From: Anthoceros angustus
Lineage: Eukaryota > Streptophyta > Anthocerotopsida > Anthocerotales > Anthocerotaceae
Length of the DNA stretch: 64,000 nt
Assembly (NCBI GenBank): GCA_010909165.1
Contig: MU008160.1
Location: 2,066,001-2,130,000, forward strand
Direction: 5' to 3'
Position numbers and translations under genes: made by a program. The notes beneath the pieces were generated by a model that saw nothing but the letters and a program-made list of their open reading frames with translations, was not told where the DNA came from and did not search any database. Numbering within the stretch: position 1 is the first letter of the stretch; each line of letters begins with the position of its first letter. Below are positions 46,880-58,190 of the stretch, piece after piece.

Positions 46880-48850
46880 GTTATGAGGATGGAAGCTCAA
46901 GTGGAGCACTTGGAAAAGAGTCTTGAAACAAGGCTACAGGAGGCAAACAATCATATTCGGAGAACAAGGCTCTTACCAAGCAATTGGCAGCTCGAGAGGA
47001 GAAGGTGGAGCAACTTGCTCACATGGCATACATGGAAAAGAAGGCGAAGACAAGCAAGTGCTAATGGAGGAAAGGTCAAGACGAGAGCAATCAAAAATGA
47101 GGACAAGACAAAGGCAAGTAGGCGCACATGAGCGGTCATAGCCACACAGCCGTGAAGATTAGTGACATGGAAAAGGAGCTGGGAGAAACCACGGAGGCTG
47201 GAATTGAAGGAAGAAGAGCTGGAAGAACGGACACATTTTGTCCAAAGATTGGAAATGGAACGAGAGAGAGTGCACAACTCCCTAGGAGGATAGGGGAGTT
47301 GGAGGAAGAAATGGCAAAGGAGAAAGGCCATGAGGCGGTGCAAAGATATGTTGGCGGTGAGGGAGCGTAGATTTCGGGCCGATTATGCCCTAAGAGATTG
47401 ATCCGCCAACCGTAATGAGAGGACGGAGAATGTGGCTCCATGTCAAGACCGGTGAGCTGGCCTTGGAGCGAGATGCTTACAAAAGCAAGTGTGAGCATGG
47501 AGTATGGCTTGAGGATTACGAAGAATTGGAGATGGCACAACAACGATTTGCCCATCTTCACAACAAGGTGCTCAAGGCCACTAACGAGTTGTTGCGACTT
47601 GCGAGAGGAGGATGTTGGGACCTCATGACGATGATAGGGAGGCCCTCATGCAAGTCCAACCGAAGCCTTAGACTTGGAGAGTGTCCCAAGCAACAGGGTG
47701 GAGAAACTGCACTGTGAGAAGCAAAGCGGGAAGCCGCAGTGGAGAGAATCACCCTGTGAAGGGGTAAGGAAGAAGAAACCTAGGAACTCCTACTGGTAGG
47801 AGGAGTTCCTACTGGTAGGAGGGACTCCTACCGTGGTAGGAGAAGGTCCTACCATGGTAGGAGGGCCGGAAGAAGCAGGATTCAAAGGTCGCTAGCATGG
47901 ATTTGACGGCAAGGGAGGCGAGTACCTTGGCCCTTGCAGAAAGAAGGAAGAGGGGTTGATCTTGCAGAATGGAGCAAGAATCACAAGGAGAAGACCAACC
48001 TCCCAACATGGGTGCAGGGAGTAAAGGAGCTCACTTGCTCCACAAGTGAGAGGAAGAGGAGAAGTCGAGGATGAGCCAAGGCTAAGACAAGCAAGTGCTG
48101 CTAATGGAGGAAAGGTCAAGACGAGAGCAATCTCGCAAAGAAATGAGGACAAGACAAAGGCAAGTAGGCGCACATGAGCGGTCATAGCCACAGTGTGAAG
48201 ATTAGTGACATGGAAAAGGAGCTGGGAGAAATACGAGGTCGGAATTGAAGGAAGAAGAGCTGGAAGAACGGACACATTTTGTCCAAAGATTGGAAATGGA
48301 ACGAGAAGTCCAAAGAACGGAGAGTGCACAACTCCCTAGGAGGATAGGGGAGTTGGAGGAAGAAATGGCAAAGGAGAAAGGCCGTCATGAGGCGGTGCAA
48401 AGATATGTTGGCGGTGAGGGAGCGTAGATTTCTGATTATGCCCTACAAGAGAGATTGATCCGCCAACCGCAGTAATGAGAGGACGGAGAATGTGGCTCTC
48501 CATGTCAAGACCGTGAGCTGGCCTTGAGCGAGATGCTTACAAAAGCAAGTGTGAGCATGGAGTATGGCTTGAGGATTACGAAGAATTGGAGATGGCACAA
48601 CAACGATTTGCAGCCCATCTTCACAACAAGGTGCTCAAGGCCACTAACGAGTTGTTGCGACTTGCCGAGAGGAGGATGTTGGGACCTCATGACGATGATA
48701 GGGAGGCCCTCATGCAAGTCCAACCGAAGCCTTAGACTTGGAGAGTGTCCCAAGCAACAGGGTGGAGAAACTGCACTGTGGAGAAGCGAGAAAGGGGAAG
48801 CGCAGTGGAGAGAATCACCCTGTGAAGGGGTAAGGAAGAAGAAACGACTG
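46880..48850 (+). pseudogene. LTR accessory ORF 2 (coiled-coil), duplicated
   Basis: Heptad-rich text (MRMEAQVEHLEKSLET; ISDMEKELGETTEA; LKATNELLRLA) in shifting frames. The second half is present twice owing to the tandem duplication in this LTR. Homologous to 50766-51833. Confidence 0.55.
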
Positions 48851-50362
48851 TAGGAACTCCTACTGGTAGGAGGAGTTCCTACCGTAGGAGGGACTCCTAC
48901 CGTAGGAGAAGGTCCTACCATGGTAGGAGGGAAGAAGCAGGATTCAAAGGCCGCTAGCATGGATTTGACGGCAAGGGAGGCGAGTACCTTGGCCCTTGCA
49001 GAAAGAAGGAAGAGGGGTTGATCTTGTGAATGGAGCAAGAATCACAAGGAGAAGACCAACCTCCCAACATGGGTGCAGGAGAAGGAGCTCACTTGCTCCA
49101 CAAGTGAGAGGAAGAGGAGAAGTCGAGGATGAGCCAAGGCTAAGAGAGCCCGGCTATTTTATTGGAGGAAGGAACTCAAGATAGGCATCAAGATAAGGAA
49201 GGGATTCATAAGAAGTCCTTAAATTAGCTTGAAGACATGGGGCAAGATGCCACTTGGGAAGACTTTTCTTTAGAGGAGGATGCATTAATGCTTGTCACCC
49301 AAAGAGAGTGTGTTGACTAGCTAGATAGGAATGTTGACAGTGAGCCATTAAGGCTCACATAGGTGAATTTTGCTAGAATAGAATTTTACCCAAGATGCTT
49401 GGATGTCGAACTTAAAGTCGACAATAGGATACACTAAAATAAGGAGTAAGGCTGGGGAGGCTGTGGGAGGTCAGATGTGAGGACCTCCCTATAAAAGGAG
49501 GGAGCTTGTGAAGTAAAATTATCGTGTCTTGCGCCCCATCCTCCCGAGTCCTTCACTTTGTGTGAATTTCGTGGCCGCAAGCCAACGCAGTTGTCCGTAG
49601 AGAGGAGAACGCGCGTCGGAGTGCCGGGTGGAGGGCTTGTCTTGCGCTAGCGCCTCCCTTGTGAATGGTCAGGTGAATTGTTTTGCTTTGAGTGTGTGGC
49701 GATGCTCAAGGAACTCTCGGCTTGAGGGTAGACTGCAGGAAAGACTCGGAGGTTCTCCGTCTGCAAACCACATAGCAACCGCCCAAGGAAGAACTCAATT
49801 TCCTGACGACCCTGTGCGCCAGCCGTAAGGGCGAGTTGGAATTAATGAGCCAAGAATTGGTGTTAGAGTAGGAGATTGTGGAGGAAGGAAGGGTAGATGA
49901 GTAGAGAAGAAGAGGGCGTTGTTGATTGAGAGAGTTGTGAGGAGGATTAGAGTGTAGGAAAACTAAGGCCATGTGCAGAGCCTAAGGGACGAATCCCAAC
50001 TGCAAGTAAGAGGGCGCCCTGTGTGGAGAAGAGTGTCTTAGGAGTAGGGACGGTTGCGGTGTGGGTCAGTCCCCTGGCGCCCGTGATAGACACCTTGTCA
50101 TAAGACGAACCGCAATTGTGTGGTGTCGCAGGTTGAGGTTTGGTGAGTTTACGGCAAAGACGGGCGCGAGTCAGTGAGAGGGAGCGTGAGAGGGCGCCTT
50201 GCTTGTTTAGAAGGCTGAGGTAGTGTAGTGCAGTAGTGACGGATTTCAAGATTCGACTGCTTCCCAAGTCTCATGGGACGAAACCCAACGTACGAAACGA
50301 CAGTGGGATAAGTGTGGCCGCTAGAGGGTGCATCTCGGGAGCCCCGGGATCTGCCTCCCACA

Positions 50363-50765
50363 AAGGCTCTGGGATAGCCTATGGCAAAACGTCCTACTTT
50401 CTCCCGTTGTAAATGACTGAGCCAAACCTTTAAACTACGCAAGTCCACAGGTTTCTCTTGCTTCTTGTAAGATAGAAATCCTTCCCTGGGCCAATGATCA
50501 AAAACCTGATGCATGAAGAGATGGTGTTCTAGCTTGCGAAATGCCCCTTCACAGTAGCTGGCCCATACAAAAGTCTGCCAATTCATCCCTCTGCCTGCAA
50601 GCTCAAAAAGATCCTGGTGGTCATATGGAAAGCTTTCGATGTTGCAAGTCTCATGATGAGATTCCACATATAGCAAAAAGGTTTGCAGTTCCAGGAATGT
50701 CTCAGGACATTTGGGCTTCATAGGCTGATACTTTCGAACCAAATAAGTTTGCCATTTATCCTCCC
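50363..50765 (-). pseudogene. 5' part of the ORF split by the retrotransposon
   Basis: Minus-strand frame reading WEDKWQTYLVRKYQPMKPKC, ELQTFLLYVESHHETCN, GRGMNWQTFVWASYCEGAF and ending GRFAIGYPRAF at the insertion site. It begins with AAGGC (50363-50367), the right target duplication. It joins in frame with 28419-28610. Its 5' end is unclear near 50766, where plus-strand coiled-coil sequence starts. Protein unrecognised. Confidence 0.6.
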
Positions 50766-51833
50766 ATGGCCGCTCAGGAAATTGCGGCGAAAAAGGCCCG
50801 GGAAATGGAGGAGAGGCAAGTAGGGACCAAATGGCAACTGGAAGCCATGGAGTCCGATGAGAAAGCGGCAACGTTGGAGAAGGTTGTAGAGAAACTCCAA
50901 CATGACATTATGTATCACAAGCGGACAGAGAAGGCCCTGGAGGGGAAGCTGTCCCAATTAAAAGAGAGAGCCATCCGAGCCACCGGTCAACGAGACACAT
51001 GGAGGCAGAAGACGGAGGATCAATTTGTCCAGCTAGAGCAGGAGGGACAGGTCAAATCTAAAGCTCTAGGAAGGGAGAAACGAGCAGCCCAACAGGTGGA
51101 AGCACAGGAGCAAGTGTTGGCTGCCCAAGCCATCAAAATCCGGGATGTGGAAGAAGAGCTGCGGAAAACCCGGTTGAGCTTGGAAGTAAGGAGCATAGAA
51201 TTAATCAGACAAGATCTCCAAGTGCAAGGGCTGGAGCATGAGAAGGAGGCTTGGCAAGAGGAGAGGGAGAGACTTGCCAAGCAAATGGCTGACCTAGAGC
51301 AAAGAAGAGTCCAGGACGAGGAGCGCCACTAGAAGGTGGTGCATAGGATGCTGGTAGTTAGGAAGAGACGATTTTGCGCGGACTATGCCCTTCAATCGAA
51401 ACTAACCAGCCAGCTCAAGAAAGCCAAGGAGGAGAATGTCGCCCATCATGTGAGGGTAGGAGAATTGACGATGGCAAGGGACACCTACAAGGGTAGGTGT
51501 GAAGATGGAGAATGGCCTGCAGATCTCGATGACCTCAAGATGCAATATCAAAGCTTAGGAGCCCATCTTCACAATCGAGTGCTGAAGGCCAACAATGAGG
51601 TGTTGCGCCTTGTGAAGAGGAGGACTTTGGGTCCTCATGATGACGACCGGGGGGCCCTCCTACAAGTAAGACCGGGGGCCTTAGACTTTGATGATGCTAC
51701 AAGTGACATGGACTCTGAAGAGTCAGGAGGGGCGGCGGAAGGAGAAGAAACCGCGGCGCCAAAGGAAGGAGATGGCGCAGGAAGCAAGGTAGGAGATCAA
51801 CCTACGCTTGTAGGGCTCAACCTACCGTGGTAG
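50766..51833 (+). pseudogene. coiled-coil LTR accessory ORF with one internal stop
   Basis: 355 codons open except a TAG at 51330-51332. The frame starts ATG at 50766 (MAAQEIAAKKAREMEERQVG). A long heptad-rich, Glu/Lys/Gln-rich coiled coil covers roughly residues 1-200, then LHNRVLKANNEVLRLVKRRT, LGPHDDD and an acidic tail ending GLNLPW. The stop sits where CAG (Gln) is plausible (RH-stop-KVVHRM). It is the best preserved copy of accessory ORF 2. Role unknown; a structural or oligomerising protein is an inference from the coiled coil. Confidence 0.65.
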
Positions 51834-53688
51834 GTGACCACCCTACCACTAGGGTAGGCGCCCACTGGGGACAAAAGACTCCAATGAGGTCAAGAGAAGC
51901 CGGTGAGGGCTGCTGGGGCCTTGGCCGAGGATGGAGGGGCAGGGGGATCTAGCAACATGCCCCCTAGGATAGATGATAAGGTGGTTGAGGGAGCAACGCC
52001 ACTAGAGGAGACCAAGGATGGGGTACGGCCCATCACGACAGGAGAAGGGGTGCAAAATTCCCACACCCCACGACCAAGGGAAGAACCGGGACCTGGAGAG
52101 GAGTCCAACGCAAAGAAGGCCCGGAGAAATCAGTAGGAGGAGGAAATCATTGGACAGCAAATGGGGAGGAAGGATCTTTTGAGAATGTTCCATGATAGGT
52201 ATGGACAAATCAAACAGTAGACAAGGGAGCAAAGAAGAACTCTTCTTCTTTGCTTCCTTCCCAGGAAGCCTTCTCCGAGGTGAAGAAGAAAGGAGAGCAG
52301 CATTGAGGGAAGGGACCAACCTACCATGGTAGGTGGTCAGCCTACCCTGGTAGGTTGTTAGCCTACCGCAGTAGGGTCAAGTTTGAAGAGGCGCGGCTAG
52401 CAATGAAAGGCAAGAAGACGGGCCGAAAAGAAGGGGGAAGGGGCGCGACCAATTAAAGGATAAGTGGAAACGAGGCGCCGCCCCCGCGGAGAAGGAAGAG
52501 GGGGCAAGAAGATCCTTGCCCCACAAGTCGTTAAGAGTTAGAGGCTGGGTAGGGGCCAGCAGCAGAACAAGGATGTGAGGGCCAATCCGGAGAGAACCCG
52601 TCACCACCCTAGCAAGATAAGGATCCAATTGGTCAATGACCATAAATGTGCTTTGGGAAGTGGGAAGGATAAAAGGTGTAGGCTGAAGTTATTTAAAGAT
52701 TGACATGGGTGGAATTGCTAGAATAAAATTTACCTAGGATCAGACAATAGACTTAGATGTCAGAACTTACATACTGGCAGTAGGAAATAATAGAATATTG
52801 GGAAAGGTGGCCTGCAGCAGGCACACCCAAGGGAGATGGTATGTGGAGGTCCTCCTATAAGAGGAAGAAGATTTCACAAAATAAAGTATCACGCCTTATG
52901 CGCCCATACTGGGCGAGTCCTCGCCTTGTGAAGGAATTGCACACCGCAGCTGTTGTTCAGGGTAGAGAGGAAGTTCACGGCGGTCGAGTGCTTGGTAGAG
53001 GCTCACTCTGCACGCCGACAAGTTGCTCCCTTGTGAATGGTTGAGAAATTGCTTTACTTTGGGTGCGCGATGCCCAAGAACCTCGCTTGAGGGTAGACTA
53101 CATGTGGAAAGACTCTGGAGGTTCTCTCAAAGTGTCAAACTCATGGCAACTAGCCCAAGGAAGAACTTGCTAGCTTGTATGCGGACCCTAGGCACTTGTG
53201 CCGTAAGGGCGAGCCGGGGCCAGTGAGCTTGAAGTGAAGTTAGAGTAGGACAAGGATGATGAGTCGAGTTGAGCGTTGAGGAGGATGATGAGTAGAGGAT
53301 TAGAATGAAGGAAATAGTGGAAGGCCACAAGCAGAGCCTAAGGGACGAATCCCAAATCTGTAACAAGAGAGTGCTCAAATTGTTGGAAGAGTTAGTCTTA
53401 AAGGTGGGGACGAAATCATGGCTCGGGGTCCGGGCGCCTGTGGTGGAGTCCTTTCCTGAGGCATGGCTAGTGGTCGTTGTAGGTCGGGAGTTGGTGAATT
53501 TTGATCAAGGCATGCAACCGGCCGAGAAGGAGAGTTAGAGGCGCCTTGCCTCGTTGAGGGGTTGAGGTCAACCAGTATACAACCATTGATCTTGCAGTAA
53601 TCCTTGCTCACAAAAGTCTCATGGGATCGCCCACGACCGATGGGATAAGTGTGGCCACTAGAGGGTGAATCTTGGAGTGTCACACACA
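50766..53688 (+). mobile_element. partial LTR of a related element
   Basis: Parallels the middle and end of the giant LTR: coiled-coil ORF, CTACC/GGTAGG palindromes (51808-51860, 52318-52375), a TATA-like ctataagagg at about 52855 and the conserved tail (gtagactacatgtggaaaga; ataagtgtggccactagagg; ending gtgtcacaca at 53688). It diverges clearly from 29970-50362, so it is a sister family. The head is missing. Confidence 0.75.
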
Positions 53689-53689
53689 G

Positions 53690-54570
53690 GTAACTGAATT
53701 CATATAAGCACTTCCTCTATTAAACAACCATGCAAAATAAATCTAATACGCAGATATATAGGTGCAAACCAATTACAACATGAGGGAGTAGCTCGCACAT
53801 CGTGGCATAAACACACTCTCCCCATGAGAACAACAAACAAATTCCTCACGCTCTGATCACAGCTTTGGCCTCCTCACAACACCCTAGCATTGAGACATCT
53901 AGAGGACAAGCTATGATCCGAGCTTGTCCTCAATGGAAGGGTCTATATATACTAGGGCATATTCCTAAGATATCCTATATCAAGATATGCCGGAAATATC
54001 TTAAGAATACACTATAATATGCAAGGAATATGCTAAAAGCACATTACTTGAGCTTATCCACTTAGCTATTAGATCCCAAAAGCACCCATAGAGGTGCTTG
54101 TGCCTGAGGTCAGCAGATTACACCACCTCCCCGATGTATGATCCATCTTTCCCAAAGAAGATTGGTTTGTGCACGCACCACATGAGGTGTGAACGATCGT
54201 TCTACTAATGATAATGTTTGACTTGGAGTCTCACATTATCGTGAGGGATTGGTTTGCACCATATATCCGCGTATTAGATTTGTTTTGCTTGGTTGTTTTT
54301 CGAGGAAGTGTTTATATGAATTCAAGTGCTTACCTCGTGCGACAGCTGTCATGTGGTGTGACACCAATCTCTGCACTTGGGTTTAGTGTTTGATTAGCAT
54401 TAATTAATCTAATTACTTATCTGTAAGTAAGTAATTAGTGTTGATTAATCTAAGGTTTCTATGTTATTTAAATATTGATTAGTGTTAATTAATCTAAGGT
54501 ACTTATGTTAATTAAGTATTGATTAGTGTTAATGAAACATGATTAGCAATAGCTAAGTGGATAAGCTCAA
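53690..54570. repeat. inverted-repeat arm, left
   Basis: About 54205-54570 is the reverse complement of 56400-56920 (for example gcacttgggtttagtgtttg versus caaacactaaacccaagtgc). A further piece (53700-53790, with cgcagatatataggtgcaaa) repeats the right arm in direct orientation. AT-rich TTAATTAA-type sequence is shared. Confidence 0.8.
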
Positions 54571-54594
54571 GTAATATGCTTTGGAACCTTGCCT

Positions 54595-56140
54595 TCACTC
54601 GGTCGCCCTCTCTACATTCTGCGACCAGCCTTTCCAAATCTCCATACATCCTGCCTGTATGTGTGGGCCGATATGCTCTAGGCGCGCTTTAGCACCAAAA
54701 TGCCCTAAGCCTTCATGCACGGTGATGAGTCTCACCCGATCCTCCTTGGGTACAATTCTATCTCCCTCAGAATCACGGACATACATTATGTCCTCCTTCC
54801 AATAGTACCGAGCCACCTTCTCGCGTAGCTTGGCCTGCTTCTGAGAGGAAAGCCCATGTGGCAATTCCCCAGACCTTAGGAAGGTCACCGCTATTACATC
54901 CGCCCAGATGTCCCTGACGGACTTTGCATACAAAGCGATGAGTGGAGGGCTGTCTTCAGCATCCTCATGCAGCATGGCCAACATGGTATCCGAACTACTC
55001 TCTCCCCCAACCGGTTGCTCATCATCTGAATCTTGCCCGGCCCCGTAGTGTCTTCACGAGGTAGAGGATTCCTTGACAACCCATCGATTAGAGTGAACTC
55101 TACCGCCGGTGTTCGATGACAAAGTCATACTCGAGAATGAGAGCCCACCTCGCCAGCCTCCCGTAAGCTTGGCATCAACCAATGCAAGGGTTGATGGTCT
55201 GATTAGTCGAAATTGATGTCCAAACAAGTACGGACGAAAGTGTCCGACGCCCACACCGCAAGACATTCTCCTCAGAGGGCAGTAGTTGACTCACCGTTGT
55301 TGTTGCTAACCGGCATAGGCAATGACATGTTCCTCTTCCTTGTCATTGATCCGCGCCAAGATCGCCTATGCCGCATTTGCTCCAATTAGTGTAAAGTATG
55401 AACGGCCATCAAGTTTGATGACCAAGAATTGGCGAGCTCATGAGTCTACCCTTCAACTCCATGAAAGCCGACTCCTCCTCTTGAGTCCAACGCCAAGTCA
55501 CCAACTTCTTCAACAAGTCATTCAATGGTCACAATCCTCGCTCATCCGCTGGAATGAACTTCCCAGTACCAAGAATGCCCTCAACTTGAGATGTCGTTAC
55601 TGGAATGCGATTGCCTCCACCTTGGTGGCATGCGGCGAGATCCCAGCGTGATCCAATGACCAAGTACAACACCTTATCCTCTCCAAATCGACACTTCGGA
55701 TGGGCCTTCAACCCACAAGACCAGCCTAGCTCAAGATGTTGTAGATGCTCCTCAAAGGTATTGAAGATGATGACATCATCAATGTAGCACTTGGCTAAAT
55801 GCAAGTCCTTGAGCTCATTGTCCATGTACCTTTGAACTGCTGATGTCTTCAACCCAAATGGCATGTAATTCCACTGACAAGCAATCCGCCCTGAACGCTT
55901 TTCTTCTTGTCTTCTTGCGATCTCTACTTGGTGAAACCCTAGCCTCAAGTCCAATGTTGAGAAGAACTTGGCGCACCCAATGGTGTCGAAGATCTCTGCC
56001 GCCGGCATGGGATAGTGGTCATGTGGGATTTGCTCATTCAACGGCCGATAGTCACCACACATTCTCCTCTCCGTCCACGATCCATTCTCATCCTTCTTTT
56101 CGAAGCAGCGCAATGCATCGAAATTAGATCGTCGAATCAC
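54595..56140 (-). pseudogene. Ty3/gypsy RT, RNase H and integrase zinc domain
   Basis: Reading down the minus strand: RT at 56140-55529 (CGDYRPLNEQIPHDHYPMP; FFSTLDLRLGFHQVEI; the catalytic YIDDVIIF), RNase H around 55480-55054 (FRPYLFGHQFRLI; LARWALILEYDF) and an integrase N-terminal zinc-binding stretch at 54984-54595 (VRLITVHEGLGHFGAKA). Several indels break RT and RNase H. The integrase core is missing, cut off where the left inverted-repeat arm begins. Confidence 0.85.
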
Positions 56141-56235
56141 TAGCTTGAGAAGCTCTTAGCATCGATTCTCAACCAAATCCCATTCAGCCTTGCTGAGCCT
56201 ATGCCTCCTGTGGAACAGTGGTTCATCTGTGGTCA

Positions 56236-57240
56236 ATTCTATGTGGAACTTCCCTTTGGTGTACTTCCCCATCTCCGCAAGCGTGAAAGCAAACACATGT
56301 CATGATGCCTCCAACAACTCCTTTAGCTGACGCCGTTGATTGCTCTTCAATTCGACGCATGTTAACCATGTTTAATTAACATTAATCAATGCTTAATTAA
56401 CATAAGCTTAATTTATCAATGCTAAATTAATATTAATCAACATTAGCTTAATTTATCAATGCTTAATTAACATTAACATTAATCATTGCTTAATTAATCC
56501 ATGCTTAATTAACTTAGCTATTGTTAACCATGTTTAATTAACATAATCAACACTTAATTAACATAAGTACCTTAGATTGATTAACACTAATTACTTACTT
56601 AAAGATCAGTAATTAGATTAATTAATACTAATCAATGCTTAATTAACATAAGCCTTTAGATTAATTAACACTAATTACTTACTTAAAGATAAGTAATTAG
56701 ATTAATTAATACTAATCAAACACTAAACCCAAGTGCAGAAATTAGTGTCACACGGCATGATAGCTGTCGCACGAGGTAAGCACTTGGATTCATATAAGCA
56801 CTTCCTCGACAAACAACCAAGCAAGACAAATATAATACGCAGATATATAGGTGCAAACCAGTCCCCCCTAATAATGTGAGACTCCAAGTCAAAACATTAT
56901 CATTAGTAGGACGACATACGTACGCACCTCATGTAGCGCATTGTGCACAAAACCAATCTCCTGGAATGTCCCGAGGTTATGAACCTTGTCCATGAGTGGA
57001 GGCTTGTCTTCAACATCCTTATGCGCTCTATGTGGACTACTCTCCCCACCCGGTTTCATTTTCTTCTTGCCTCCGATCGTGCCTCCCGCATAACGTTCAT
57101 TTGATTAGTTCCATGTGGAACTTCCCCTTGGTGTACTTCCCCATCTCCGCAAGTGTGAAAGCAAACACATGTCGCGATGCCTCCAACAACTCCTTTAGCC
57201 GACGCCGCTGATTGCTCTTCAACTCGCCTGTTAACCACTC
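56236..57240. repeat. duplicated 130-bp segment around an AT-rich insert
   Basis: 56236-56365 recurs at 57113-57240 (both contain cttccccatctccgcaag and aacaactcctttagc). Between them lie the AT-rich right inverted-repeat arm (about 56366-56920) and a fragment (56990-57060) resembling 54940-55020. This indicates nested insertion and local rearrangement. Confidence 0.75.
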
Positions 57241-57330
57241 ATGTGGTGTGGCTCGATGGCTTGCACGCTTCCACGTGCTCGCCTCCTTGCCTCCAAACTC
57301 GCCTTCTCCTGAGATGCGAGTGAATGTCCT

Positions 57331-58190
57331 TCACCCACCGAACCCCGCCGCTTCAACCCCGCCTTCTTCTGGTTTCGTTGGTAAGCGACAAACAACCAGT
57401 GTCATCATGTTCACGTCAAATGCTTGCCCAAGCAATCGACACTTCCTTCCCCCACTTGTCTCGTGGCTCATCAAATCCCATGGCCAACTCCTCTCTGGTG
57501 TTGGCTCTCCAAGGCCTCGCCATGTCCCCACCACAACGCCGGGCCATGGTTCCCAAGGCGTAAGACTTGGACTTAGACACAAAGGTTGGCCAAGCCGCCA
57601 TGGGGTGTCCAGCGTGTTCAGGAAGTGCGCAGCTTGTCACCTTGATGACTTGTTGGGCATGCCTTCCGATGCTAGCACATCCTTGACACATGATTAGGTC
57701 GCTTGGTGAACGACCTCGCACACTTCAAATGTTCCAAGGGAGCAAGGTTAGTCCACATGGACCTCAACCTATGAGCCCTCGAACCAAATTGAGTCGCATC
57801 CAATAGAAGCTCCCGACCCAACACTGGATCGTGGCAAAGTCCTCCGAACTTGCTTCTTCACGCTCATGCCGGCACATTCTCCAACATGTATCCACAAGGC
57901 CTTTCTTGCCCTTTCCGGATCAAGCGCAAGATCCTCATCGTGTCATAGAACAATGCCGTGGATCCTTCGACCTTGACCCTTGCCTCGCAGAGGATAGTCC
58001 TCGACACTCCCAACCCGCGGATAACAAGATCCACCGGCTGCCCAAGACAACTCAAATGGGACAACCCTATCATGCTAACATCCATCTGGGTTTCCGTAAC
58101 CCTTCATCGACTGTATGCGCGATTACCGACGGCCACCGGCGCGCAATCCCTGCTGTAGTAAGGGGGTCCGCTCCAAGAGAATGATAGGCC
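57331..58190 (-). pseudogene. retroelement-type cytosine-5 DNA methyltransferase
   Basis: Read down the minus strand across shifting frames: DVSMIGLSHLSCLGQPVDLVI (58085 region), then a damaged catalytic loop where PCQ is expected, with GKGQG visible in another frame. Next come LFYDTMRILRLI and GYMLENVP (the ENV motif VI, about 57870). Then LLLDATQFGSRAHRLRSMW (about 57800-57750; the RxRxR-type motif VIII region), AAWPTFVS, ANTREELAMGFD (about 57500) and LLGQAFDVNMMTLVV (about 57430-57395; motif X-like end). Motif order matches C5 methyltransferases carried by some retrotransposons. It lies upstream of the RT of the same-strand gypsy fragment, so it may have been part of that polyprotein. Decayed and inactive as sequenced. 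Confidence 0.72.

Larger units (their letters stand above)
29970..50362 (+). mobile_element. giant-LTR Ty3/gypsy retrotransposon
   Basis: An about 20.4-kb element. Its 5' LTR (29970-35203) and 3' LTR (44120-50362) both start TGTGGAACGC and end CCCACA, and are flanked by AAGGC. A PBS-like site follows the 5' LTR and a polypurine tract precedes the 3' LTR. Inside, in order, are gag with a zinc knuckle, protease, RT, RNase H, a 222-codon ORF of unknown role and integrase. This order (integrase last) is Ty3/gypsy. No chromodomain was seen. Frameshifts throughout pol make the copy non-autonomous as sequenced. LTRs of 5-6 kb are exceptional in length. The insertion interrupts a minus-strand ORF. 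Confidence 0.88.
44120..50362 (+). repeat. 3' LTR (6243 bp)
   Basis: Collinear with the 5' LTR, from TGTGGAACGC to CCTCCCACA. It is about 1 kb longer because about 47047-48082 is repeated in tandem at 48083-49140 (join near ggctaagacaagcaag). Promoter-like pairs are at 44764/44826 and 49490. It carries copies of both accessory ORFs. Confidence 0.88.
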
